Source: Siminovitchia terrae
Lineage (GTDB): Bacteria; Bacillota; Bacilli; Bacillales; Bacillaceae_C
Length of the DNA stretch: 64,000 bases
Direction: 5' to 3'
Assembly (NCBI RefSeq): GCF_003605405.2
Contig: NZ_QYTW02000016.1
Location: forward strand, 1 to 64,000
Of the stretch, positions 25,862 to 34,363 are shown in pieces; position 1 is the stretch's first letter, and the number at the start of each line of letters is the position of its first letter. The notes under the pieces were generated by a model. The model did no database searches, had not been told where the DNA came from, and saw only the letters and a program-made list of their open reading frames with translations. The position numbers were made by a program, and so were the translations under genes.

Positions 25862-28800
25862 GAAGCATTTTACGTTTCAGATGGGTGGTTCTAGCCTTAT
25901 GGATTGTTATGGCCGTTGCCTTGATCATCAAATCACCGGACATGAACCAGCTTGTCAGGGATAAGGGGCAGCTGACAATCGCAGACGAATATCCTTCTTC
26001 GGTTGCTTCGGATATCATTGCCAAACATTCGTCGAAGGAAGAGGGGACAGAGGCTTTCATTGTTGTATTCCATGATGATAAAAAACTGTCCGGTTCACAG
26101 CACAAAAGTATCCAAGCAGCGATAAGCAATTTGGAGAAGAAAAAATCCGAGCTGGGTATCAATGGAATCACCTCTCACTTTGATGACAAGGAACTGGAGA
26201 GCCAGCTTGTCTCAAAAGATGGAAATACAGTGATTGCGTTAATCGATGTCAAGATGGACGGCAGGGAAGTGAAAGATGTCCGCGATCCCTTGGAAAAGGA
26301 AATAAAGATAGATAACGTTGATACATACATGACGGGGAATTCGCTGATCAGTGAAGATGTAATCATCAGTTCCGAAAAAGGGCTGAAAAAAACGGAAGTA
26401 ATCACTGTCATTTTTATTATGGTCGTCTTGCTACTGGTTTTCAGGTCGGCGGTCGCTCCGTTCGTGCCATTGTTGACCGTTGGAATGACATATTTGGTGA
26501 GCTCGACAGTTGTAGCATTCTTGGTGGACGGTCTCAATTTTCCCGTCTCCAATTTTACACAGACATTTATGGTTGCCGTGCTTTTCGGTGTCGGAACGGA
26601 CTACTGTATTTTGCTGTTAAGCCGCTATAAAGAACAATTGTCGGCAGGTTATGATATTCCGTCCGCAATTGTCACGACTTATAAGACTGCTGGAAAAACT
26701 GTTATTTACAGTGCGGTTGCCGTGATGATCGGTTTTGCTTCGATTGGTTTTGCGACATTCAAGCTGTATCAATCGGCGGTCGGAGTTGCAGTCGGTGTGT
26801 TCGTTCTGATTATAGCATTGTTTACACTAGTTCCGTTTTTTATGATGACCTTGAAAAAAGCTCTTTTTTGGCCGGTAAAAAAAGACATTTCCCACAAAGA
26901 AAGCAGGATTTGGGGATGGATGGGCAATCTTGCTATTACTCGCCCTCTGATTGCACTTGGGATTGTGGCCGCATTTACTGTTCCGCTTCTAGTCAGCTAT
27001 GATGGTGACCTGTCTTTTAACTCGCTGGATGAAATTGGCGACGAATATGAGTCTGTCAAAGGATTCAATATTGTGGCTGACAGTTTTGGACCTGGCGAAA
27101 TCATGCCGATACAAGTTGTGCTCGAAAACGACGATTCGATGAAATCGAAGGAGTATTTTACGCTGATCGAGTCAATCGGAAATGATCTTGACAAACTGGA
27201 TCATGTAGAAAAAGTCCGAAGTGTCATGCGCCCGACAGGTGATAAAATAGAAGAGATCTATGTGAAAAAACAGGCGGATGAACTTGGTAAAGGGATTGGT
27301 GAAGGGAATGAAGGCATTTCAAAGATAAAGGATGGGCTGAATGAAGCGGCATCTTCCATCAAAGATTCCAAGCCTGAGCTGGAGAAAGCTACAGCGGGCA
27401 TCAGCGATTTGACAGCTGGTACCAAAGAGCTTCAATCAGGTGTCGGCCAATTGCAAAACGCGTTAAGTGAAATTGAAAATGGAATCCGCCAGGGCACGTC
27501 CGGTGCGGGCGAGTTGAAAAAAGGAGTGGCGCAGGCAAGCAGCCAGGCAGCCGAACTGCAATCAGGAACCCGGGAATTGCTGAATGGGTACAAAGAAGCG
27601 CAGGCAGGGCTGGAACAGCTTATCAGCGAATACGGTAAAGTGCCTGCCGGTCTGGAAGATGCGCAGCAGCAACTCGCGGGCCTTGGAGAACCACTTGGCA
27701 AACTGGTTCAGAACCACCCCGAAATCGCCGGCGATCCGAATTTTGCTGATATCCAGTCGCGGGTCGAGAGTGCTACGAAGCAGGTGGCAATTGCCGGCGG
27801 AACTGTATCGGCTTTGAACGGAGAATTGGGCAAGGTCCAATCTGGCCTGGCAACGGCTAACGGGCACTTGTCGGATGTCGTTGAAGGCTTAGGCCAATTT
27901 TCGTCAGGGATGAAAGAAGTGGAAAAAGGCTTGGGCGAATTGGAATCAGGATTAGGGCAAGCGACTTCAGGCCAGCATCAGGTCGTTGAAAAAATCCCAG
28001 CTATTGCAGCAGGGATGGGAGAAATCGCAAGCGGCCAGGAAAAACTTCAATCCGGATTCGGGCAGATGGGTGACCAGCTTAATCAATTGGGAGACGGTTT
28101 ATCCCAAAGCAGTGATGGGCTCGGAAAAATTGAAGACGGCTTCGGGGAAGCGAAAAAACATCTGGACGACATAGCGGAAGATACTGATTTGCAGCAATCC
28201 GGCATTTATATTCCAGACCAATTACTGACAGACAAAGATTTTCAAAGAGTGTACGACATTTACATGTCTGCTGACGGAAAAATGACGACAATGGATATCG
28301 TGCTCGATTCCAACCCATATGCGAAACAATCAATGGAGATGGTTTCAAATATTGAAGACACGATAGCCAAAGCGACGAAAGATACGAAGCTTGAACAGGC
28401 GAACGTCGGAATCGGCGGCGTGACAAGCATGAACCGTGACCTGGAATCCATGTCCGACTTGGATTATACAAAAACAGTCACCTTCATGATGATCGGTATC
28501 GTCCTGATATTGGTTGTTTTACTGCGTTCACTCGTCATGCCAGTTTATATCATTGCATCGCTTCTTTTAACCTATTATTCTTCCATCTCCATGACCGAAG
28601 TGATTTTTGTCAATATACTTGGCTATCCGGGAATCAACTGGGTGACGCCGTTTTTCGGGTTCGTAATCTTGATCGCCCTTGGCGTCGACTACTCCATTTT
28701 CTTGATGGACCGCTTTTCGGAATATAAGGAACTGGATGTTAAAGCAGGCATTATCCTCGCCATGAAAAACATGGGCACCGTCATCATGAGCGCAGCCGTC

Positions 28801-28989
28801 ATTTTGGCGGGAACCTTTGCGGCCATGCTGCCTTCGGGCGTTCTGTCGATGCTGCAGATTGCCACTTTAGTATTGTCTGGTCTATTATTCTATGCCTTGG
28901 TAATTTTACCGCTGTTCGTTCCAGTGATGATCAACATGCTGGGCAAAGCGAATTGGTGGCCGTTTATTGTTAGAAAAAGTGATGAGTAA
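25858..28989 (+). CDS. MMPL/RND-type membrane transporter with long coiled stalk
   Basis: This large (1043 residues) RND-superfamily protein of the MMPL group has an N-terminal helix, an extracytoplasmic domain (about 30-175) and a block of helices (about 180-345). A very long polar region follows (about 375-855), and a second helix block ends it (about 860-1035). GVGTDYCILLLSRYKEQ and ALGVDYSIFLMDRFSEYKE carry the Asp-Tyr pairs expected for the proton relay. The part from about 475 to 775 is full of S/T-G-x-x-x-L-x-x-G repeats, as in YhgE/Pip-type stalks. Export of a lipid or hydrophobic drug is likely; the MarR partner agrees. Confidence 0.9.
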   Translation: MRSILRFRWVVLALWIVMAVALIIKSPDMNQLVRDKGQLTIADEYPSSVASDIIAKHSSKEEGTEAFIVVFHDDKKLSGSQHKSIQAAISNLEKKKSELGINGITSHFDDKELESQLVSKDGNTVIALIDVKMDGREVKDVRDPLEKEIKIDNVDTYMTGNSLISEDVIISSEKGLKKTEVITVIFIMVVLLLVFRSAVAPFVPLLTVGMTYLVSSTVVAFLVDGLNFPVSNFTQTFMVAVLFGVGTDYCILLLSRYKEQLSAGYDIPSAIVTTYKTAGKTVIYSAVAVMIGFASIGFATFKLYQSAVGVAVGVFVLIIALFTLVPFFMMTLKKALFWPVKKDISHKESRIWGWMGNLAITRPLIALGIVAAFTVPLLVSYDGDLSFNSLDEIGDEYESVKGFNIVADSFGPGEIMPIQVVLENDDSMKSKEYFTLIESIGNDLDKLDHVEKVRSVMRPTGDKIEEIYVKKQADELGKGIGEGNEGISKIKDGLNEAASSIKDSKPELEKATAGISDLTAGTKELQSGVGQLQNALSEIENGIRQGTSGAGELKKGVAQASSQAAELQSGTRELLNGYKEAQAGLEQLISEYGKVPAGLEDAQQQLAGLGEPLGKLVQNHPEIAGDPNFADIQSRVESATKQVAIAGGTVSALNGELGKVQSGLATANGHLSDVVEGLGQFSSGMKEVEKGLGELESGLGQATSGQHQVVEKIPAIAAGMGEIASGQEKLQSGFGQMGDQLNQLGDGLSQSSDGLGKIEDGFGEAKKHLDDIAEDTDLQQSGIYIPDQLLTDKDFQRVYDIYMSADGKMTTMDIVLDSNPYAKQSMEMVSNIEDTIAKATKDTKLEQANVGIGGVTSMNRDLESMSDLDYTKTVTFMMIGIVLILVVLLRSLVMPVYIIASLLLTYYSSISMTEVIFVNILGYPGINWVTPFFGFVILIALGVDYSIFLMDRFSEYKELDVKAGIILAMKNMGTVIMSAAVILAGTFAAMLPSGVLSMLQIATLVLSGLLFYALVILPLFVPVMINMLGKANWWPFIVRKSDE

Positions 28990-28998
28990 GGAGGGAAA

Positions 28999-29028
28999 AG
29001 CTGGGAGGCGTTTGCTTCCCGGCTTTTT
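28999..29028 (+). terminator. Terminator of the MarR-MMPL operon
   Basis: AGCTGGGA and TCCCGGCT with GGC/GTTTGC in between form the stem, followed by TTTTTTAC. Confidence 0.85.
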
Positions 29029-29080
29029 TACAGTGCATTCCCTGTAGTTTGCGTCTGGATTGCAGCACTTACTTTCCATA

Positions 29081-29520
29081 TTTACGAATACTCTTGAGAA
29101 TTGGAAAATACTCTTGAGATTCAGAGAATACTCTTGAGAATTGGAAAATACTCTTGAGAATTGGAAAATACTCTTGAGAATTGGAAAATACTCTTGGGAA
29201 TTGGAGAATACTCTTGAGAATTGGAAAATATTCTTGGGAATTGGAAAATACTCTTGGGAATTGGAAAATACTCTTGAGAATTGGAAAATACTCTTGGGAA
29301 TTGGAGAATACTCTTGAGAATTGGAAAATATTCTTGGGAATTGGAAAATACTCTTGGGAATTGGAAAATACTCTTGAGAATTGGAAAATACTCTTGGGAA
29401 TTGGAGAATACTCTTGAGAATTGGAAAATATTCTTGGGAATTGGAAAATACTCTTGGGAATTGGAAAATACTCTTGAGAATTGGAAAATACTCTTGGGAA
29501 TTGGAGAATACTCTTGAGAA
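29081..29520. repeat. 22-unit, 20-bp tandem repeat with 100-bp higher order
   Basis: Units of TTGGAAAATACTCTTGAGAA follow each other without gaps from 29081 to 29520; the first two are degenerate. Variant units (GAGAA or GGGAA end, TTGGAG start, ATATTC) recur in fixed order, making a 100-bp super-unit. Blocks 29181-29280, 29281-29380 and 29381-29480 are identical, with 40 bp more of a fourth. This shows expansion in steps of five units. The array lies between two convergent MMPL transporter genes. It is open in some frames (60-bp cycle) but has no ribosome site, so I do not call a protein. Confidence 0.95.
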
Positions 29521-29660
29521 TTGGTAAATGCCCTGAAAGTACTCTTAAAACTAAAAAATACTCACGAAATAAAAAGCCCCCTCTACAACAGTAAACTTAT
29601 TGCATGGCTTGATTCGGATTACGGAAACGGGTTGGAATGGATTCCAAAAATATATATACA

Positions 29661-29692
29661 AAAAAGAGCAAACGCAATAAACTGCGATGCTC
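29661..29692 (-). terminator. Terminator of the second MMPL gene
   Basis: On the minus strand GAGCA..TGCTC encloses a partly paired loop and is followed by TTTTTTGTATATA. It lies just behind the stop of the minus-strand transporter gene. Confidence 0.7.
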
Positions 29693-29699
29693 CATTTTC

Positions 29700-31838
29700 C
29701 TAGGCATTTCTCTTTTTAAACGGTACCCACCAGTTCAAATCGCCAAGAAGCTTCATGAGTGATGGAACCAACATCATCCGTACGATGGTTGCATCAATAA
29801 AAATAGCGATGGCGACTGTTACTCCCATCTGCTGAACCGGAACAACGCCGGTAAAAGCGAAGGCACCTGTGATAACAATCATGATAGCTGCGGCGGATGT
29901 TATGATCTTACTTGTGGAAATCAACCCTTCCAAAGTCGCCCGATCATTATCGCCTGTTTTCAAATAAACCTCATGGATACGCGAAATGAGGAACACTTCG
30001 TAGTCCATGCTTAAACCGAAAACGATGCTGAAGGCAAAAACCGGTATCATCAAAGCGATGTCCGATAGATGGAAGCCAAGATGCCCTCCTTGGAACAGCC
30101 AGACAACAATCCCGAAGGTACAGCTTAAACTGATGATGTTCATCAAGATCGCTTTTAACGGAATCAAAACCGACCTAAATGCCCAAAATAGGACAATATA
30201 TGTGGACAGCAAAATAAACGCAAGGCTGTATATGATCTTGTCGTAAATTTCATCGAAAATCTCCTGCTGAAATTTGGGATGTCCCCCGACTAGGAGAGGG
30301 ACTGTCATATCTTTTTCATTCCATTCACGAACCCATGTTTTTGCTTTATCTGAGGACGCAGCAGCATCCAATGTTACCTGGATGAGGGCCTGGTTATCAT
30401 TTGTTAATTGATCAATGGCAGGCTTGATAGCATTGGCTGTGTCCGGAACACTCAAAGATGCGTATATTTCTTCCGGATTCAAATTTGTTGTGGAAAAGAT
30501 GGACTCTGTTTTTGTAACGAGCGGATCACTCTCAATTTCCTTGGTGACTTTTTCCAATTCCTCCAGCGAATTTTTTTCAGTGATATCGTCAGTAGTACGG
30601 GCGATGATGGGGACGGTCACAGTATCGTCCGAACTGAATGTTTCTTCGAACTTTTCATGGGCTGTTCTTGAATCAAAGGATTTTGGCAAGGCGTCCGCTT
30701 CAGGGATGGAAAGATTCATCTTTCCGACCGGAAGGGCGCCGGTAAAAAGTATTCCAGCAGCCAAAAAAGCCATGATGACTGGCCTTTTCATGACAAAAGA
30801 GGCGAACCTGTGCCATCCGCTTACTTCTTTTTCTTTTGACCTTAGTATCATCCATTTGTTGATGCGGTGTCCCAGTATTCCAAGGACAGCCGGCAGGAAT
30901 GTATTGGCCGCCAAAACGGAAGTGAAGACGACGGCTATCCCTGCAAGCGCAACTGCCTGAAAGACACCGACATTGATGAACAGCATGCCTATCATGCCAA
31001 GCAATACGCAAAATCCGGAAAAGATGATCGTTTTACCCGACGTTGCGACTGTTGTGATCACCGCCTGTTCCACAGGCTTTTTGCCCAGTTCTTCCCGGAA
31101 GCGGTTGACGGATAGGAGGGCGAAGTCGATGCCGAGCGCAAGCCCAATCATTGGAGCTGTATTCAGAACAAATATGGAAAGCTCCATCTTTTGTCCTGTA
31201 AAATAAAGAAGCCCTAAGGCAAAAATTACGCTGACAAATCCGGTTAGAAGCGGAATGACTGCTGCAATCACTCCTCTGAATGCAAGGAGCAAAACAATGA
31301 TGGCAATTGGAATTCCGATGAGCTCAGCCCTTACCAGATCGTCCTGTGCAGCCTTGCTCATATCTTCCTCAATAACTTGTCTGCCGGTCAATCCTGCCGA
31401 AAAATTGCCCTCTTTTTTCAATTCTTTCCGGATGTTTTCTATCTTGGAGCCGATTTTATCCTTGTCACCATGGAGCTCAATCAAGGCATAGGCCCTGCTT
31501 TCTTTCATCATGTCCGGGGACTCTAAAGGTGAACGGTAAATATCGGTCCCTTCCAGGCGATCTACATGGTCAATCGTTTCTTCAATGTAACGCTTAAAAG
31601 CATCCTTTTTGGCATTTCCAGACCTTTCAAATAGAAGGATAATCGATGATTCGGGTATTCCGAAATCCTTGTCCAGGATTTTCTCCACTTCATCATACGT
31701 ACCGTCATATTCAAAGCCACTGCCTCCCAAAACTGATGGAAGCTTGAGGGCAAAAAAAACGAATGCGATCACGAATACAGCCCATAAAGCAAGCACAAGC
31801 TTCCTGTTTTTGTATATTAAGCGTCCAAACTTTTCCAT
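29700..31838 (-). CDS. MMPL-family transporter (YdfJ-like)
   Basis: A 712-residue RND-superfamily exporter of the usual MMPL length. It has an N-terminal helix (about 15-33), a first soluble domain, helices about 170-340, a second soluble domain and helices about 510-700. GLALGIDFALLSVNRFREEL and VFGLSMDYEVFLISRIHEVYL hold the conserved Asp-containing helices. ATG 31838 follows TAAGGAGATAATC; a longer frame would extend into the neighbouring mobile repeat and is rejected. It is convergent with the larger MMPL gene at 25858 but lacks its long stalk. Substrate unknown. Confidence 0.92.
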   Translation of the reverse strand: MEKFGRLIYKNRKLVLALWAVFVIAFVFFALKLPSVLGGSGFEYDGTYDEVEKILDKDFGIPESSIILLFERSGNAKKDAFKRYIEETIDHVDRLEGTDIYRSPLESPDMMKESRAYALIELHGDKDKIGSKIENIRKELKKEGNFSAGLTGRQVIEEDMSKAAQDDLVRAELIGIPIAIIVLLLAFRGVIAAVIPLLTGFVSVIFALGLLYFTGQKMELSIFVLNTAPMIGLALGIDFALLSVNRFREELGKKPVEQAVITTVATSGKTIIFSGFCVLLGMIGMLFINVGVFQAVALAGIAVVFTSVLAANTFLPAVLGILGHRINKWMILRSKEKEVSGWHRFASFVMKRPVIMAFLAAGILFTGALPVGKMNLSIPEADALPKSFDSRTAHEKFEETFSSDDTVTVPIIARTTDDITEKNSLEELEKVTKEIESDPLVTKTESIFSTTNLNPEEIYASLSVPDTANAIKPAIDQLTNDNQALIQVTLDAAASSDKAKTWVREWNEKDMTVPLLVGGHPKFQQEIFDEIYDKIIYSLAFILLSTYIVLFWAFRSVLIPLKAILMNIISLSCTFGIVVWLFQGGHLGFHLSDIALMIPVFAFSIVFGLSMDYEVFLISRIHEVYLKTGDNDRATLEGLISTSKIITSAAAIMIVITGAFAFTGVVPVQQMGVTVAIAIFIDATIVRMMLVPSLMKLLGDLNWWVPFKKRNA

Positions 31839-31862
31839 GATTATCTCCTTAAATATTCTATG

Positions 31863-32059
31863 TTTAACTTCATTCAGCAGAAACCCCCCACTTCTGTAAG
31901 TGGTGAGATGAATGCATATTGGTATTCCCATTTAGTGGGGGGGTCAAACCCCGGCTGAATAAAGTTAAAGCCTCCGGCGGATACCACAGATTTTTAGAGG
32001 AAATTTATCGAGCGGAGCTCGATAAAATCTGGGCGCAAATACGCCAAGGCGCATTTGAT
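31863..32059 (+). mobile_element. Structured ~190-bp repeat, copy 1
   Basis: This copy of a dispersed element starts at the target TTTAA, then CTTCATTCAGC, and ends CGCATTTGAT. It can fold into hairpins: the left imperfect CATTCA..TGAATG arm with CCCACTT/AAGTGG inside, a second with CCCC..GGGG-type arms ending in GGCTGAAT, TTATCGAGC-GGA-GCTCGATAA, and CAAATACGCC/GGCGCATTTG. It lies 25 bp upstream of the minus-strand MMPL start, in the promoter region of that gene. No protein is encoded. Confidence 0.85.
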
Positions 32060-32211
32060 TCTACCACACTAAAAGCGCAGTATCGAGAATTTTTGTGTGG
32101 ATTTTGGGAATGACTCCGTAACACTTGTCTGCTTTCGAAATTCACCGATTTTGCCATTTCCAACCAATAATTAAGGAGAAATGTATGAAGTTTACTATAA
32201 CGCAAAGTAGT
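32060..32211 (+). other. Spacer between two repeat copies; possible gene stub
   Basis: The 150 bp between copies 1 and 2 contain TAAGGAG and an ATG at 32184 that opens MKFTITQSS and then runs into copy 2. This may be the start of a gene cut off by the insertion, but only nine codons remain, so it is a guess. Confidence 0.3.
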
Positions 32212-32405
32212 TTTAACTTCATTCAGCAGAAGTCTCCCACTTCTGTAAGTGGTGAGATGAATGCCTATTGGTATTCCATTCAGCGGGGGTTCAAACCCCG
32301 CTGAATAAAGTTAAAGCCTCCGGCGGATGCCACAGATTTTTAGAGGAAACTTATCGAGCTCCGCTCGATAAAATCTGGGCGCAAATACGTCAAGGCGCAT
32401 TTGAT
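32212..32405 (+). mobile_element. Structured ~190-bp repeat, copy 2
   Basis: It has the same ends as copy 1 and the same orientation. The third hairpin reads TTATCGAGC-TCC-GCTCGATAA, so its loop is the reverse complement of the GGA loop in the other copies. A perfect stem ATTCAGCGGGG/CCCCGCTGAAT is present. It lies 100 bp upstream of the sigma-54 promoter of the aminotransferase gene. Confidence 0.87.
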
Positions 32406-32504
32406 CCAGCCCTTCTTTAATGATGGAACTTAAGTTCTATTTACAAAATTCAGTCTATTCAATATAATCAAACTAAAGGGGCGGACAATCCCGATCCTTT
32501 AGAG

Positions 32505-32520
32505 TGGCCGTTGGATTGCA
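32505..32520 (+). promoter_or_regulatory. Sigma-54 (-24/-12) promoter of the aminotransferase gene
   Basis: TGGCCG, five bases, then TTGCA keeps the invariant GG and GC pairs at the required 10-bp separation. It lies 36 bp before the ATG at 32557. The activator is not adjacent; the regulator at 485 or the one at 62858 are candidates within the window. Confidence 0.72.
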
Positions 32521-32556
32521 TTATCATTATCAAGAATTTTGATAGGAGGATAAGTT

Positions 32557-33999
32557 ATGAGTGATATCAATTGGAAGCAAGTGGAGGAATGGGATAACAA
32601 GTATATTTTAAGAACATTCGCTACACAGGAAGAATATGAATCGGTACCAATTGAATCTACAGACGGTGATTACCTCATCATGCCCGATGGAACTCGCCTA
32701 TTGGATTTCTTTAACCAGTTATATTGTGTAAACAGCGGACAAAGGGTTGAGAAAATTAATAACGCAATAAAAGAAGCCCTTAATCGCTATGGTTTTGTAT
32801 GGGACGCTTATTCCACGGATTATAAAGCAAGAGCCGCTAAATATATAATCGAAGATATTCTCGGCAATGAAAACTGGCCGGGCAAGATTCGGTTTGTATC
32901 AACCGGCAGTGAGGCGATTGAAACTGCTTTATTTATTGCTAGGTTATATAAAAACCGCCCATTGGTTGTGACGAGAGAGTATGCTTACCACGGATGGACC
33001 AGAGGAGCATCATCTGTTACAAAATTAAAAGGGGTTAGAAGCGGGCTTGTTGAAACGGATGCTCAGGAAGAACCTGTTCATATCCCTGGCCAGCAAGATG
33101 GATTAGTCGCTATTGCACCATCGCCTAACTGTATGCGCTGTTCTCTTGGCCATACATATGGTTCCTGTCATGATGAGTCAGGAGAACTCGCTTGCGTTAA
33201 ATATACGCGAAGAATGGTTGAAAACCAAGGTAAAGAGAAAGTAGCAGCAATGATTACCGAGGTAACGCAAGGTGCGGGATCGGTTCATCCGCCAGCTGAA
33301 TATATTCCTCAAATTCGGAAAATGACAAAAGAACTCGATATCCTTTGGATTGCTGATGAAGTGTTGACAGGCTTTGGCAGGACAGGTGAATGGTTCGGTT
33401 ATCAACATTACGGTGTAGAGCCGGATATCATCACTTTAGCAAAAGGACTGTCCAGTTCCGCTATCCCCGCAGGAGCGGTTGTAGTAAATAAAGATATTGC
33501 TGATTTTATGGATAATCATCGCTGGGAGACAGTGTCTACTTATTCCAGCCATCCTATCGCCATGGCAGCAGTTTGTGCGAATTTAGAATATATGATGGAA
33601 GAAAATTTGGTTGAAAAAGCAAAGGAAGCTGGAGAGTATATGAAGGGAAAGCTTCTTGATTTGAAAGCAAAACACCCTTCTATTGGGCAAGTAGCCGGTT
33701 TTGGGGTGCTTTGGATAGTTGAGTTGGTAAAAGATGAAAAATTGACTCCATTCATAGAAATGGATCGAAATGTAACGCATGAGGGAGATCCAAGCAAATT
33801 TCCTATTAATATTATTAATGAAAAAGCAATCGAGAAAGGTGTCTTAATCGGTGGCTTTGTGCCAAACACATTGAGAATTGGTTCGTCACTAAATGTTTCA
33901 AAAGAGGATATAGATAAGGCAATGGATGCCTTAGATTATGCCTTAAGCCATTTAGACGCTCAGATGGTGCTGGAAAAGAGTGAGGAAGTATTAACATAA
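32557..33999 (+). CDS. Class III (omega-amino acid) aminotransferase
   Basis: This PLP enzyme (480 residues) would move an amino group from an omega-amine or omega-amino acid to a keto acid. Motifs are VSTGSEAIETALFIARLY (PLP phosphate), YAYHGWTRGASSVT, DEVLTGFGRTGEWFGYQHYG and the Schiff-base lysine in ITLAKGLSSSAIPAGA. An insert with four cysteines (SPNCMRC..GSC..ELAC, near residue 195) is unusual and could bind a metal or form a structural site. ATG follows TAGGAGGATAAGTT. Transcription is probably from the sigma-54 promoter at 32505. Taurine, GABA, beta-alanine or polyamine substrates all fit the family. Confidence 0.9.
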   Translation: MSDINWKQVEEWDNKYILRTFATQEEYESVPIESTDGDYLIMPDGTRLLDFFNQLYCVNSGQRVEKINNAIKEALNRYGFVWDAYSTDYKARAAKYIIEDILGNENWPGKIRFVSTGSEAIETALFIARLYKNRPLVVTREYAYHGWTRGASSVTKLKGVRSGLVETDAQEEPVHIPGQQDGLVAIAPSPNCMRCSLGHTYGSCHDESGELACVKYTRRMVENQGKEKVAAMITEVTQGAGSVHPPAEYIPQIRKMTKELDILWIADEVLTGFGRTGEWFGYQHYGVEPDIITLAKGLSSSAIPAGAVVVNKDIADFMDNHRWETVSTYSSHPIAMAAVCANLEYMMEENLVEKAKEAGEYMKGKLLDLKAKHPSIGQVAGFGVLWIVELVKDEKLTPFIEMDRNVTHEGDPSKFPINIINEKAIEKGVLIGGFVPNTLRIGSSLNVSKEDIDKAMDALDYALSHLDAQMVLEKSEEVLT

Positions 34000-34032
34000 T
34001 AAAAGAATAAATAATAAAAAATTCAATGCAAG

Positions 34033-34057
34033 AGTCTGCGTATCGCAGGCTTTTTTC
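34033..34057 (+). terminator. Terminator of the aminotransferase gene
   Basis: AGTCTGCG pairs with CGCAGGCT around TAT, followed by TTTTTCTC. Confidence 0.83.
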
Positions 34058-34363
34058 TCTTGGCTGCTTGTATTTTGTTGTTTCTGATCAATATTATGTT
34101 TTTCGGTCTTTGGAGACAATCGTGCAGATTGGATTACAAAGACCCGGCAAATCCTGAACTACTCGGAGAGCGATTATCAGTCATATCTTTTCGCTATTTA
34201 AGAATCATGAATCAACTGCATTGAATCGCAATTTTTAAAGTAAAACGCCTCCAGGAAGCGAAAGATAACATTAAGAAGCTTCCCGGAAGCAATAAATTTC
34301 ACTGGGTGGTGTGACATCTAAATCAAATATATACAAAAAAAACAGGAACTACTCCGCGGATTT
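34058..34363 (+). other. Intergenic region with possible coding remnants
   Basis: No intact gene. On the plus strand one frame reads FGLWRQSCRLDYKDPANPEL then about 20 further residues to a stop at about 34224. Another ends KDNIKKLPGSNKFHWVV at 34314. Both look protein-like but have no start or ribosome site, and I know no family for them. They may be remnants of a degraded gene. Confidence 0.3.

Noticed and set aside
29181-29517. Two 78-residue repeat proteins (MENTLGNWRILL...)
   Set aside because: They are the same 20-bp repeat read in frames shifted by 100 bp, with no ribosome site or promoter; openness follows from the repeat sequence.
32277-32306. tRNA T-arm (GGGGGTTCAAACCCC) in the repeat
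   Set aside because: Only a T-loop-like hairpin is present; no acceptor stem, D-arm or anticodon arm can be built, and some copies lack the TTCAA loop.
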